From: Lamellibrachia satsuma
Lineage: Eukaryota; Annelida; Polychaeta; Sabellida; Siboglinidae
Assembly (NCBI GenBank): GCA_033239005.1
Contig: BSQZ01000107.1
Span: 1,014,501-1,078,500, forward strand
Direction: 5' to 3'
DNA length: 64,000 nt
Positions 22,866 through 33,550 of this stretch are shown here, piece by piece. Positions within the stretch are counted from its first letter, which is position 1, and each line of letters begins with the position of its first letter. The notes beneath the pieces are model-generated. The model made no database searches and was not told the DNA's origin. It saw only the letters and a list, made by a program, of their open reading frames with translations. The position numbers were made by a program, and so were the translations under genes.

Positions 22866-23966
22866 CCCCACTCAAAACTGATTTCCAGTTTGAAACCTCC
22901 CCATCTACTACAACACGCTGTCTTCTGTCAGATACCATGGGCTTTTAATTTAAGTAGTAATCTTTGATGTGGCACTTTGTCAAAAGCTTTCTGAAAATCT
23001 AAGTAGATAATATCTACTGGCGATCCCTCATTTATCGACTTTGTAATTTCTTCCAAAAAACATAACATATTTGTTAAGCATAACCTTGCTTTTAGGAATC
23101 CATGTTTAGATGAATTTAATAATTTATGCCTAACAAGGATGTCCACTATATGGCCTTTAATTAACCTTTCTAATAATTTACAAATCACTGACTTTAAACT
23201 CACTGGTCTGTAATTCTCAGACTTATTTCTCGAACCCTTTTTAAATAATGGTATGATGTTTATTTATTTCCATTTAAAAGGAACTACTCCCTCTTTTAAT
23301 GACAAGTTGAAAACTTTTGCAAATGTTATACTGATTTGTTCTACTGTTTCCATTAGTAGTCTTGGAGGAATTCCATCCACACCAGGTGATTTATTATCCT
23401 TCATTGCCTTCATTTTCTTAGCTACCATTTCTGGAGTTGCAATTATCTGCCCAAAATAGCCAGATTTAGCATCTGGAACTGGTAAACACTGAATAGAAGT
23501 AACAATTTATGTCTTCCGCCATTAAAAACCCTTGTGATATTATATTTCTAGCACTGTCTTCTAGAGGTCCGACCTTGTCGCATACGTTTTGTTTACTCCT
23601 GGCATATGCATAAAAACTCTTGTTGTCATTTTTTATGTTACATGCTAGTTTTTGCTCATAGCTTCTTTTAGACTAGACTAATTTCAGTCGTAGCTGCATT
23701 AAGTGCCTCTTTGTAATTTGTATAGTCTTCATCCTTTCTGGTATGCCTATAAACCCTCCACACAGTTTGCTTGAACACTATTTTTCTAATAGCTTCCTTT
23801 GACAAGTGTTTCTTTCTAGACCATTTTCCTTGTTTTTTTCAAGGGAACATTTATCAAGGATACTCTCAATTAATATTTTAGAATGTTCCAACATTCAATT
23901 GCAGTCTTATTCCTGAGCATGTTATTCCAATCTAGTGTTGCTAAGTATTTTCTCATATCTATATAG
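22866..23966 (-). mobile_element. CR1 family A segment in inverted orientation
   Basis: On the minus strand this runs from just before the 'SGVLPQG' palm region back to 'MRKYL' in the endonuclease-RT linker. It contains 'IIYLDFQKAFDKVPHQ' and 'HGFLKARLCLTN' (22928-23203). It is more diverged than the + segment beside it. It stops at nearly the same element position where the + segment ends, giving a head-to-head arrangement without a 3' end. Confidence 0.8.
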
Positions 23967-24297
23967 TGAAAATAAATTTATTTGTAGTTAACCATATGAA
24001 ACTTTCCTGAAGTACTTGAATGTTCAGCTATATTTTTTAATACTTTATTTGTGATTAATATGACTATGATACCACCGAGTCCCGGTACGTCTCAAGATGG
24101 TTACCCCCCACCATCCCTACACCCCCATGGTGGCATTCTCCCATGACCATGACTATGATACCCCAAAGAGGCAGAATCTTTTCCCAGTAAGAAACACCCA
24201 GTTAACAAACAATTGTAGGCTACCAGTTCAAGCCATAATCCCTGTTCATTTAACTAAGTCACCAGGATGTCCACAAAGCGCTATTCATCAGTTAACC
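23967..24297. other. Unassigned intron
   Basis: Nothing recognised in this short stretch. Confidence 0.4.
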
Positions 24298-24609
24298 CAG
24301 GGGTTCCCAAACTCGTTTCCCTGAGGCCCACCCATGGGGCTGCTAAAGTCACTGAGGCCCTCTGTATTGCAAAAAATGATCGATACAATTGAAGATGTGC
24401 ATTTTTTTAAATCAAATTATATAATTTTCAGAATCTGTCTCAGTTGCCTGGGAAAAAGCAGCACACGCTTAATTCAATTTGCAGGGTCTAATGGGTTAAA
24501 TGATTTTTTTTACACACAATTAACATGGACATTGTGTTGTCCCTTTGGACCACCTCAAACCATCCCGCGGACCACCTGAGAGCCGCGGACCACAGTTTAG
24601 GAACTCCTG
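24298..24609. mobile_element. hAT MITE, 312 bp
   Basis: The ends are CAGGGGTTCCCAAACT and, on the other strand, CAGGAGTTCCTAAACT (14 of 16 match). The flanks are AGTTAACC (24290-24297) and AATTAACC (24610-24617), an 8-bp target duplication with one change. The CAGnGGTTCCCAAACT tip with 'GCGGACCAC' near the other end is typical of Charlie-like hAT elements. There is no coding capacity. Confidence 0.8.
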
Positions 24610-24909
24610 AATTAACCCATAAGTTAGCCATGGAATACCTTTGATGCAGTCAGGAGACCATGCCACTGGGCACTGGCTGATAGTGCTAACTGCTCAGAAC
24701 TGCCAGCTGAGTCTTCCTCTGTAGAAGTACGGTGACTCAAGTCAGACTGCCTGCAGCCCTACACCAGTTTAAGTATAACCAGCAGTCTGACTAAAAAGCA
24801 CAAAGGGGATTCTGAGCCTGTTATATTGGCATGTGCTAACCCTCTCAACAACCAGTAGTCTAAGAGCAAAAAATATAAATTGCAAACTTCTAATATAAAC
24901 AGATTACAA

Positions 24910-25062
24910 ATTGCAACACTGCCCTTGTGCACAAAAAGAAGACAAACTGAACTGATGTAAATTGCAACACTGCCCTTGTGCACAAAAAGAAGACAAACTG
25001 AACTGATGTAAATTGCAACACTGCCCTTGTGCACAAAAAGAAGACAAACTGAACTGATGTAA
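24910..25062. repeat. 51-bp tandem repeat, three copies
   Basis: Three near-identical 51-bp units start ATTGCAACACTGCCCTTGTG at 24910, 24961 and 25012. The period is a multiple of three, so antisense frames stay open (repeated 'ISSVCLLFVHKGSVA'). I regard those as non-coding. Confidence 0.9.
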
Positions 25063-25444
25063 ATTGGTCTTGTGTAGTCTTTATTCCAAACAAGGACCAA
25101 AAAGTTTTATTTAAATTGCCACACATCCCCTTTGTTCCAATTTGGACAAATCTTCTCATCTCATCCCTTCAAATGATGTACATGTTTGGGGGGGGGGTAA
25201 TGTTTAGTCACTGGTAGACTAACTACAAAGATTGGTTTCATGGGTATTATTATATCAAAGCATGTGGTTTATGAATTGTTAATTGCAGTTAAGAAGGGAC
25301 TATAAGCAAAAACTGATTTTATGAGTCATACCATGTCTGTATGTTTGTAAAAGGGAGGGGTTCGCAAAAGGTAACCGTATGTTTGGGAATGGAAATGCCA
25401 TAAAAATATGTACTCGTACTCTTACTCATACTCAGCTTTTAGCA

Positions 25445-26762
25445 ATGTACTTGTACTCATCCATCACTTATGTACTCGTACTTGTACTCATCCATCACTT
25501 ATGTACTCGTACTTGTACTCATCCATCACCTATGTACTCGTACTTGTACTCATCCATCACTTATGTACTCGTACTTGTACTCATCCATCACCTATGTACT
25601 CGTACTTGTACTCATCCATCACTTATGTACTCGTACTTGTACTCATCCATCACCTATGTACTCGTACTTGTACTCATCCATCACCTATGTACTCGTACTT
25701 GTACTCATCCATCACTTATGTACTCGTACTTGTACTCATCCATCACTTATGTACTCGTACTTGTACTCATCCATCACCAATGTACTCGTACTTGTACTCA
25801 TCCATCACTTATGTACTCGTACTTGTACTCATCCATCACCTATGTACTCGTACTTGTACTCATCCATCACTTATGTACTCGTACTTGTACTCATCCATCA
25901 CCTATGTACTCGTACTTGTACTCATCCATCACCAATGTACTCGTACTTGTACTCATCCATCACTTATGTACTCGTACTTGTACTCATCCATCACCTATGT
26001 ACTCGTACTTGTACTCATCCATCACCTATGTACTCGTACTTGTACTCATCCATCACCAATGTACTCGTACTTGTACTCATCCATCACCTATGTACTCGTA
26101 CTTGTACTCATCCATCACCTATGTACTCGTACTTGTACTCATCCATCACCTATGTACTCGTACTTGTACTCATCCATCACCTATGTACTCGTACTTGTAC
26201 TCATCCATCACTTATGTACTCGTACTTGTACTCATCCATCACCTATGTACTCGTACTTGTACTCATCCATCACTTATGTACTCGTACTTGTACTCATCCA
26301 TCACCTATGTACTCGTACTTGTACTCATCCATCACCAATGTACTCGTACTTGTACTCATCCATCACTTATGTACTCGTACTTGTACTCATCCATCACTTA
26401 TGTACTCGTACTTGTACTCATCCATCACTTATGTACTCGTACTTGTACTCATCCATCACTTATGTACTCGTACTTGTACTCATCCATCACTTATGTACTC
26501 GTACTTGTACTCATCCATCACTTATGTACTCGTACTTGTACTCATCCATCACTTATGTACTCGTACTTGTACTCATCCATCACTTATGTACTCGTACTTG
26601 TACTCATCCATCACTTATGTACTCGTACTTGTACTCATCCATCACTTATGTACTCGTACTTGTACTCATCCATCACTTATGTACTCGTACTTGTACTCAT
26701 CCATCACTTATGTACTCGTACTTGTACTCATCCATCACTTATGTACTTGTACTCATACTCAT
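25445..26762. repeat. 31-bp minisatellite array, about 42 units
   Basis: The unit has the core GTACTCGTACTTGTACTC followed by ATCCATCAC and a variable TTATG/CTATG/CAATG, total 31 bp. The three unit types are mixed in the first two thirds (25470-26370). From about 26370 to 26740 only the TTATG type occurs. Since 31 is not a multiple of three and no phase contains a stop, all three + frames stay open for 440-474 codons; these are not genes. The ends carry decayed GTACTC-like hexamers. Confidence 0.95.
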
Positions 26763-27164
26763 GAAAATGTACTCAGCCCCAGGTCTGGAGTATAGTATAA
26801 TTTTTTATATAAAAAATAAAGAATACTACTAGGTACAGATTCAATGAATTCTGTATAAACTATAGAATACTACAAAATAACAAATGCTATAGATATGTCT
26901 GCAAAAATTGTGTAGCAAATATTTAATTTTAAAGATTTTTCTACAGATGTGCAGTGATTTTTATAGTAAGGGTTAAAATTTTTTTTTGCACGACTTGCAA
27001 CGATATTAAGCCTTCCGTAATCGCCGGGAGACTCCCGGAATTCTATCAAATCTCCCGTCTTATGCAAGGGAGAACAAATCTCCCGGATTTCTAATGAAAC
27101 CAAAAATATTTTTTGTGGCCTCGGTTAATAAAAGATCGCAAATCCCTCCTTTTTTGTGCAGACG

Positions 27165-27380
27165 ACAATGGAGGCTTGGCTAAACAGTATCCCTGTGCCT
27201 TGCAAGTTGCATTCTTTATAATATGCGTTAAATGAATGATCCCCCATTATCGCTCGTCGATGTACAGTCTGTACAATGGAGGCTTGGCTAAACAGTATCC
27301 CTGTGCCTTGCAAGTTGCATTCTTTATAATATGCGTTAAATGAATGATCCCCCATTATCGCTCGTCGATGTACAGTCTGT
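27165..27380. repeat. 108-bp tandem duplication
   Basis: Two copies start ACAATGGAGGCTTGGCTAAA at 27165 and 27273 and are nearly identical. I cannot assign a function. Confidence 0.85.
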
Positions 27381-28171
27381 TAAATTATGCCCAGCACTAC
27401 ATCTCCACTTTATACAAGTTCTATTTAATTCATATATGTTTGCTAATTTCACAATCGGAGCACATTATGAAAGAAAAACATATTTTTATAATAACCTAGG
27501 TCTCAACTGCCTTCATCACCCAGAAACTTACTTTGAAGAAACGAAAATGCTTCAGTTCTAGCTCTGCCACTAATTATTATGTTAGCTGTATGTGTAATAA
27601 AATATGTAGGCTACTGCCAGTCAGGTGAGGGATTTTTGTTGTAAGGTAATATATTTCAGCTTTTTTATTCCTACAGACCTAGACCATCTCAGTAGTAAAC
27701 ATGTTATTTTATCAGTTACTTTATCAGTCCACAAGGAAATTTTCGACTGCCACAATATTTATATAACTTTATTAACATGTCAGTGTACCATTTAACAGTA
27801 CATGTGCAATGTACTGGGAACTAAAGCTGATCTAGTGTAATTTTTATACATAGCGAGGATTCTCTTATACCCTGAAAGCCGCCGATTTACACGATTCTCT
27901 GAGACCCTGCGATTTACAGTTAAATCTCCTACATTTGCATTTCTGAAACTTAGCATGTATGACATTGCCCGAGTATGCGCGAAGTTGCATCACAGATTGA
28001 AACATACTACGCAACATTTGCAATTAAATTTTCACATCGGTTCAACAACGGTTGCACTTGACAAATCAACACACAATATGAGTTTTGTTGATCAATGTTA
28101 CTGATCAAAAAAGTACAGCAATTTTAGTCTGGCTTAACATAACGATACCTGTCTGCTTCTTCTTTTTGTAG
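27381..28171. other. Intron upstream of death domain 1
   Basis: No further exon or repeat is recognised. A good polypyrimidine acceptor (tctgcttcttctttttgtag) closes the stretch. Confidence 0.5.
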
Positions 28172-28459
28172 GATATCTGTGTAACAACTTTCTCCTTAAT
28201 CTTGCTGAAGAGATTGATGCGCCACTAAAGTCGTCACTAGTCACACGGCAGTTTCAGCTAGGCTTAGAATTGGACATAGATCATTCCAGATTATGCAACA
28301 TAATGCGTGAACTCACATGGAGTCGGACGTTCGACATACTCAAGGTTTGGAGAGATGACAGACGGAATTTGGACAATTCCACTACTGAAAAGATCCATGG
28401 ATTATGCAAGGCACTTGCAAAACTTGAGAGGGCAGACCTTGTGGAGTTCGTTCAGCATG
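28172..28459 (+). CDS. Death domain 1 exon
   Basis: This 288-bp exon, phase 1 on both sides, follows 'ttctttttgtag' and precedes ATG|gtgagt. The product runs from YLCNNFLLNLAEEID through 'TRQFQLGLELDID', 'LCNIMRELTWSRTFDILKVW' and 'ICALAKLERADL'-like helices ('HGLCKALAKLERADLVEFV'). The order of a helix with 'xxFQLGxELxI', then 'ILKVWRD' and 'LCxALxKLxRxDL', is the six-helix death-domain fold. The usual first Trp of 'RWxxLG' is Phe here. Death domains mediate assembly of receptor or adaptor complexes such as those of UNC5, PIDD and IRAK. Which partner binds is not visible. Confidence 0.85.
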
Positions 28460-29440
28460 GTGAGTTTATAGAATGTGCAATTATCTGAATGTTGTTCACT
28501 TGTTACAATCTATATGTCATCGGCTCCCTGATGAATACTTCTATCTCCATTTTGGGGTGAAACGGGTTTTGTCGACCGGGGCTTATGGATTACACGTTAC
28601 GATAAAACCTCCCACTTTTCATACCACTGGTGGGAGGTCAGTTGGTCAGATAAATAAAACAGTTATATTAAACACCTTAATAGACTGCAACGTGTTTCTT
28701 TGAAACCTTTCTTATTGATGCAGATCAACACATTTCAACAACTTAACAATGTGTGTTACTCCCATTTGTAGTACATAACATTACATTATAACTACTCCCA
28801 TTTAGTTCAAAGGTAACATATTTACTGATGTGTGCAGAATTCAGAATATATATTTCATGACGTATAGCTGAATGTGGACTGGAATGGCCAGTAGGCCTTT
28901 GTAAGCAACATACTTTATGATGCCCCATTAAGTCAGCAGTGATTAATCCAGGCGGCATACATGTTACATGTATCACTTGAAACACTGACGCAGGATGGAG
29001 TTAGAAAGAGGATTTGACACACTATGTTCTGTACACCAACATCACTGGGAAAGTGACATGTCTAGCAGTGGAACAACGGTGATGCTATGCCAACCATTGC
29101 TCAAAAATCAGGAAACTACATCAGGAGACTGTGATTGCATGAGAAAGGGATTTCCTGATAAGTTTCCAAAAATGCTGCCCGATTACTATCGAGGTCTGAA
29201 GGCATTTATCCTAGTGTGTCAGTGCAAATTTTATATTATGTTTCAGTCGTTGATCATAAATCAAAACAAACAAATACATGCCTCTTTGTGATCTTTAATG
29301 TGCTAAAAGGGTCTTGCTTGGGTAAAATAAAAACAGCACGTACTTTACTCTACACACTTCAGCTAATCATAATTATGTTTTGAAATGACTGAGAATTTGA
29401 CTAATTCGTAATTATGGTATGCACATTTTACTTGTTTCAG
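28460..29440. other. Intron with an unassigned 98-codon frame
   Basis: A + frame at 28995-29291 begins MELERGFDTLCSVHQHHW. It lies in the intron between death domain 1 and the next linker and has no acceptor in phase. I do not recognise it and doubt that it is coding. Confidence 0.3.
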
Positions 29441-29497
29441 ACCAAGCCCTGGATCCTAGTGATACAGATTCACAAAGTCTGGAGTTCAGAGCAAAAG
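29441..29497 (+). CDS. Linker exon between death domains
   Basis: A 57-bp exon after 'ttacttgtttcag' encodes QALDPSDTDSQSLEFRAK, phase 1 both ends, and joins death domain 1 to death domain 2. Its donor (AAAAG|gtgtga) is weaker than the others. It shares the initial 'QA' and a final basic 'AKG' with the linker at 32082. It is a flexible acidic spacer. Confidence 0.6.
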
Positions 29498-29715
29498 GTG
29501 TGACAGTTCATATGTTGCTGCATAGTTTGTACAGCTAAGACATAACACAAACACTTCTATAATGTCAACACAACATATCTAGCTCATAGTATAGAAATAA
29601 GAAAATTAAGAAACTCTACTGAATGATGAAAGAACTGAGAAAGAGCAAACTGGATATTGTTTTACTATGCCATGAAGAATAGCAATATATTTACTCAGTA
29701 TTATTAGTAATTGGC

Positions 29716-30077
29716 ATGAGAACAGTGGAGGCGGCATGAAAACAGTGGAGGCGGCATGAGAACAGTGGAGGCGGTATGAGAACAATGGAGGCGGCATGAG
29801 AACAGTGGAGGCGGCATGAGAACAGTGGAGGTGGAATGAGAACAGTGGAGGCGGCATGAGAACAATGGAGGCGGCATGAGAACAGTGGAGGCGGCATGAG
29901 AACAGTGGAGGCGGCATGAGAACAATGGAGGCGGCATGAGAACAGTGGAGGTGGAATGAGAACAGTGGAGGCGGCATGAGAACAGTGGAGGCGGCATGAG
30001 AACAGGGGAGGCGGCATGAGAACAGTGGAGGCGGCATGAGAACAGTGGAGGCGGCATGAGAACAGTGGAGGCGGCAT
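29716..30077. repeat. 20-bp minisatellite, about 18 units
   Basis: Units of AACAGTGGAGGCGGCATGAG with a few variants (AACAATGG, GGTGGAATG, AACAGGGG) lie in the intron just before death domain 2. Antisense frames stay open because the array has no stop in any phase, and they are not coding. Confidence 0.95.
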
Positions 30078-30192
30078 GTTTTTAGTCCAGTTTCTGAATG
30101 ATTGTAGCTTATACAGTGACATCCTACTGTGTTGCTTTTATAACAAATATTTTAAATAACAAGCAACTAACCAAAATAATGCCTTCTTGTAG

Positions 30193-30492
30193 AACCACTG
30201 CACAACAAGGTTCTTCTTCATCTGGCTGAAGAGATGGACAAAGAACAGGTTCAACCAGGATCATCATTAAACACACGATGGTTTCAACTTGGAGAATTGT
30301 TGGACATAGAATATTCCCCATTGCAACAGATAATGCGTGAACCTATGATCGGGTGGAGTAAGACATTCGTCATCCTCAAGGTGTGGAGAGATGGAAGATG
30401 GAATTTGGACAGTTCCAGTGAACTGGTCCATGACCTGTGTGAAGCTCTTTTGAAACTAAAGAGAGGAGACTTGAAGACGTACGTCCAACATG
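30193..30492 (+). CDS. Death domain 2 exon
   Basis: A 300-bp exon, phase 1 at both ends (acceptor gccttcttgtag, donor CATG|gtgagt). The product has 'KVLLHLAEEMD', 'NTRWFQLGELLDIEY', 'LQQIMREPMIGWSKTFVILK', 'VWRDGRWNLDSSSELVHDLC' and 'LKLKRGDL'. It is a clear paralogue of death domain 1: the same helix order, the same 'VWRD' and the same exon phases. It keeps the canonical Trp in 'RWFQLG'. The tandem pair probably arose by exon duplication. Confidence 0.9.
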
Positions 30493-31179
30493 GTGAGTTT
30501 GTAATAAAAGTTAACAGAATTAACACACAATTATGATGGTGTGCACTTTCGTTTATTTCTAACATTTAACCTGTCGTAGGGGGATCTATCTATCATTGGT
30601 ATGTAATCCATTATAAATAATTTCATTATTATGGCACTCATAATGACCCGGACATTTTGCAAAAATGCAACCAAAATCAACCCTTGGGAACCTTGTTTTT
30701 TACCCCAATTTTGTGGCTCCGATTTATATTTGCGCATGCTTATCGTATGTGTCACTATGTGTCACTCATTTAATGTTCAATACGTTTGCCATGATATGTA
30801 TAATGGTGCATTGTGTTATAATGAGTTTTAGTGTTTAATTAGTGTCACATGTCATTAATTATCACTCGGTATATAGAAGATTGGAAGGAAATGTTAACAA
30901 AGCAGGCTGACACGGAAATGTAAATGCCTACAAAAGCAAAGCGTCCCTCAAACCATCGTTACTGAGAACGCGTTACACTTTGCCCTCGGCAGACTTGTTC
31001 ACTCAAACACCATTTCTATTGAAGCATCCAGTCACATTGCAATTGCTGCACAAAAGCTGTTTGTTCTTATAATTCCATTACTGGAATCCCATTACAGGTA
31101 CTCATTTGTAGAGCTGAGTGAACTGGAATAATATGACTTGTCTATGCAAAATATAATGTATAACACACAAAACATGGAA

Positions 31180-31905
31180 ACATGGATATAAAATGGGAGA
31201 TGCTGTTATAAATATTACCATCAAAGAAAAGGAATTAGTAGTTAGTAGTAACAATTAGTGTTGACATGAAAATTATGATAAATTTAACATATAAAAAGAG
31301 CTAATTATACACATATAAAGCAATAGTTATGCCTCATTAAGAGCAATGGTGGAGACCATATCGTAAGAAGAATATATGTATGCCAGAAAGATTACATAGG
31401 ATAGCAGATAAACTGATTCCATAATCAGGAGACCTTATTTAAGAAAACTGTGAGATAATGTGGTTAAAAAAAACTAGATACAATGAGATTAACAGGATAT
31501 CAATGTATGTTTTAAGATATTGAATGATTGTGGCACTTTTGATGCAAGAATTTTTCCTACATACAGAAAATAGAAGACATGAAGCAATGTTAGTGAAGCA
31601 ACAGAGTAAATTAGATGCCATAAAGGATTGTATTTTATTGTTACAGAAGACGATAAATGAATGAAACAAATTTTTATGTGTATAAAAATAAAAGGATTGT
31701 ATTTATTGTTACAGAAGACGATAAATGAATGAAACAAATTTTTATGTGTATAAAAATAAAACTGACGAATATCTAAAAAAAAAAATGGTGGGTTACACAT
31801 AGATGAATAATCGTATGACTCTTTATAAGGAAGCCAGTGGCTTAGTTATCCACTTGTCATCTAGGGTTTTTGTTTTGGATGAAATCGTGTTAGATTTTGT
31901 TCAAT
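31180..31905 (+). mobile_element. CR1 family A 3' part, strongly decayed
   Basis: Reading with many frame changes recovers 'YKMGDAV', 'KEKEL', 'ETIS.EEYM' and the tail 'GAAGCCAGTGGCTTAGTTAT' with '...GTGTTAGATTTTGTT', matching the ends of the intact copies. A 69-bp segment is tandemly duplicated at about 31620-31760. This is an old insertion. Confidence 0.65.
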
Positions 31906-32081
31906 TGGCTGATGTAATTAGTGAACCACTTTCTTCTTGGATTGATGTACATCCTTCTGTTGACTACACATTTGCATGTTTTGACTGTTTTTTATATTAT
32001 GTTTGTCTACTAATGTTGTGTGTTTATCTAGAAAAAGCTAGATGGACTTGATAATGTATGTATAATGACAATCTATTTCAG

Positions 32082-32138
32082 AACAAGCCCAATGTCCCAC
32101 TGAGAGAATACTGCGAAGCCAGGAAGCTGAAGCCAAAG
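32082..32138 (+). CDS. Linker exon between death domain 2 and ZU5
   Basis: A 57-bp exon (acceptor aatctatttcag, donor AAAG|gtatta), phase 1 both ends, encodes QAQCPTERILRSQEAEAK. It starts 'QAQ' like linker exon 1. It splices in frame to the ZU5 exon (G + TG gives Val). Confidence 0.65.
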
Positions 32139-32219
32139 GTATTACTGTTCATACGATATTCTGATTTGTGAAGGTAACAAGAAAAAAATGACATACTAAA
32201 TTAGTAAATCTGGCTTATT

Positions 32220-32640
32220 TTCGACTCAGAGAAGACATGATAGAATTACATAAGATATTAACAGGGAAATATGATGCTTTGGTTTCATCTAGTTTAGTTA
32301 CATTCAGAGACAACGATTATGACACAAGAAGACATAACCTAAAAATATACAAAAGATGCAGATTAAACATAAGAAAATATTCATTTGTACACCGATGCAC
32401 AGACGTATGGAACAGCCTCCCACAGCCTGTGGTGGAGGTTCCATCTGTCCAATCTTTTGCGGGGAAACAGACAAGTTGTGGCATCAGTCAAACTAAACTA
32501 TACTGCCCCATCACTATCCTGGAAATTGTCAGATGCATGTACACAATCAGATCTGACATTAACCATAAATGAAAGAGCAGCTGGCACAAGAGGCATAAAT
32601 GCCTAAACAGCCAGAAGAACCTGTAAGTTTAGGTTTCTTC
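32220..32640 (+). mobile_element. CR1-like LINE 3' end fragment
   Basis: The + frame at 32237-32572 reads 'DMIELHKILTGKYDALVS', 'DNDYDTRRHNLKIYKRC', 'YSFVHRCTDVWNSLPQPVVE' and 'PSVQSF'. This is the C-terminal part of a CR1-type polymerase, like the one at 3335-4800 but of a different subfamily. The 3' tail has CCTAAACAGCCAGAAGAACC. No RT core remains. Confidence 0.75.
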
Positions 32641-33239
32641 AGCTTGACGAAGGTGTCTCCCAGTGAATATCAATCATTTCATCCATTCTTCTTGTGCCTT
32701 GTGCACCTTGCTGTTGTCCCAGTCATCTTTAATCTCACCAACTCAGCTGTATTTTAATTATTTTAAAATATCACCATAACACTGTAGACCAATAACAATC
32801 TGCTGACACCAAAAATGTTGTAGCATAGCATGCACGTTGCGACATTCTCGAACATAATGCACCAGACTTATGAAAGAATATAGGAGCAGCTACTGCGAGG
32901 TGACTATTTAAGGCATGCCGAGGCAAGCCCATGTATGGACTGCAGTAGGAAACAAAGCAGACGTTCATATGCGTCTTGTACGTGTTTGTTTTATAATTAA
33001 AATGGTTGAACTCACGACGGTTCTAGTTACATTTCTACAATGTCAGTGTCAGTGAGAATTGTCAGCCATTGAAGAAAGCAGTACATCATACACTATATGA
33101 CATTACAAAGATGTGAGAAGCAGTGTTTGGGAAAGCATAACAAAATACAGATTTGGGGAGACCACAAATGTTATAAAGCTGTATGCACACAAACTGAAGT
33201 ACTGTAATACTACGTAATTTATTTTTATTCATAAAATTT

Positions 33240-33540
33240 CAAATTAATAATATACAGACAAATATATATGCTGTGTGCATGTATTAACACAACTAGTGTA
33301 TGTTACCAGATATATTTAACAACATGTTTACTCTACACTTGTCTTCACACAATCACAACACATGGCAGGATGCAGCTTATAAAATACCACATTATCAACC
33401 AACACCAGACAAATTACATTGGCATATGTTGGTTATAAATTATACAATAATTTCTTATAACGAACCATCTTGGATATCATACGTATATTTCTATATTTAT
33501 AAAGACATTGTAATATTTATTTTGGGGAACTTGTGAATAT
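33240..33540 (+). mobile_element. Fragment related to the LINE at 36110-40030
   Basis: The + frame at 33300 reads 'MLPDIFNNMFTLHLSSHNHN' and then 'AAYKIPHYQ'. This parallels 'MLPEIFNGMITLNVSPHSYN' and 'TYKLPYC' in the C-terminus of the 36-40 kb LINE. It is a short 3' relic in the opposite orientation. Confidence 0.6.
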
Positions 33541-33550
33541 TTAATTTTAA

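Noticed and set aside
25379..26832. Three overlapping + strand open frames of 441-474 codons
   Set aside because: They are the three phases of a stop-free 31-bp tandem repeat, with no start context or domain.
29606..30122. Minus-strand frames of 117-143 codons (PPPLFSCRLHCSHA repeats)
   Set aside because: They are translations of the 20-bp minisatellite in an intron.
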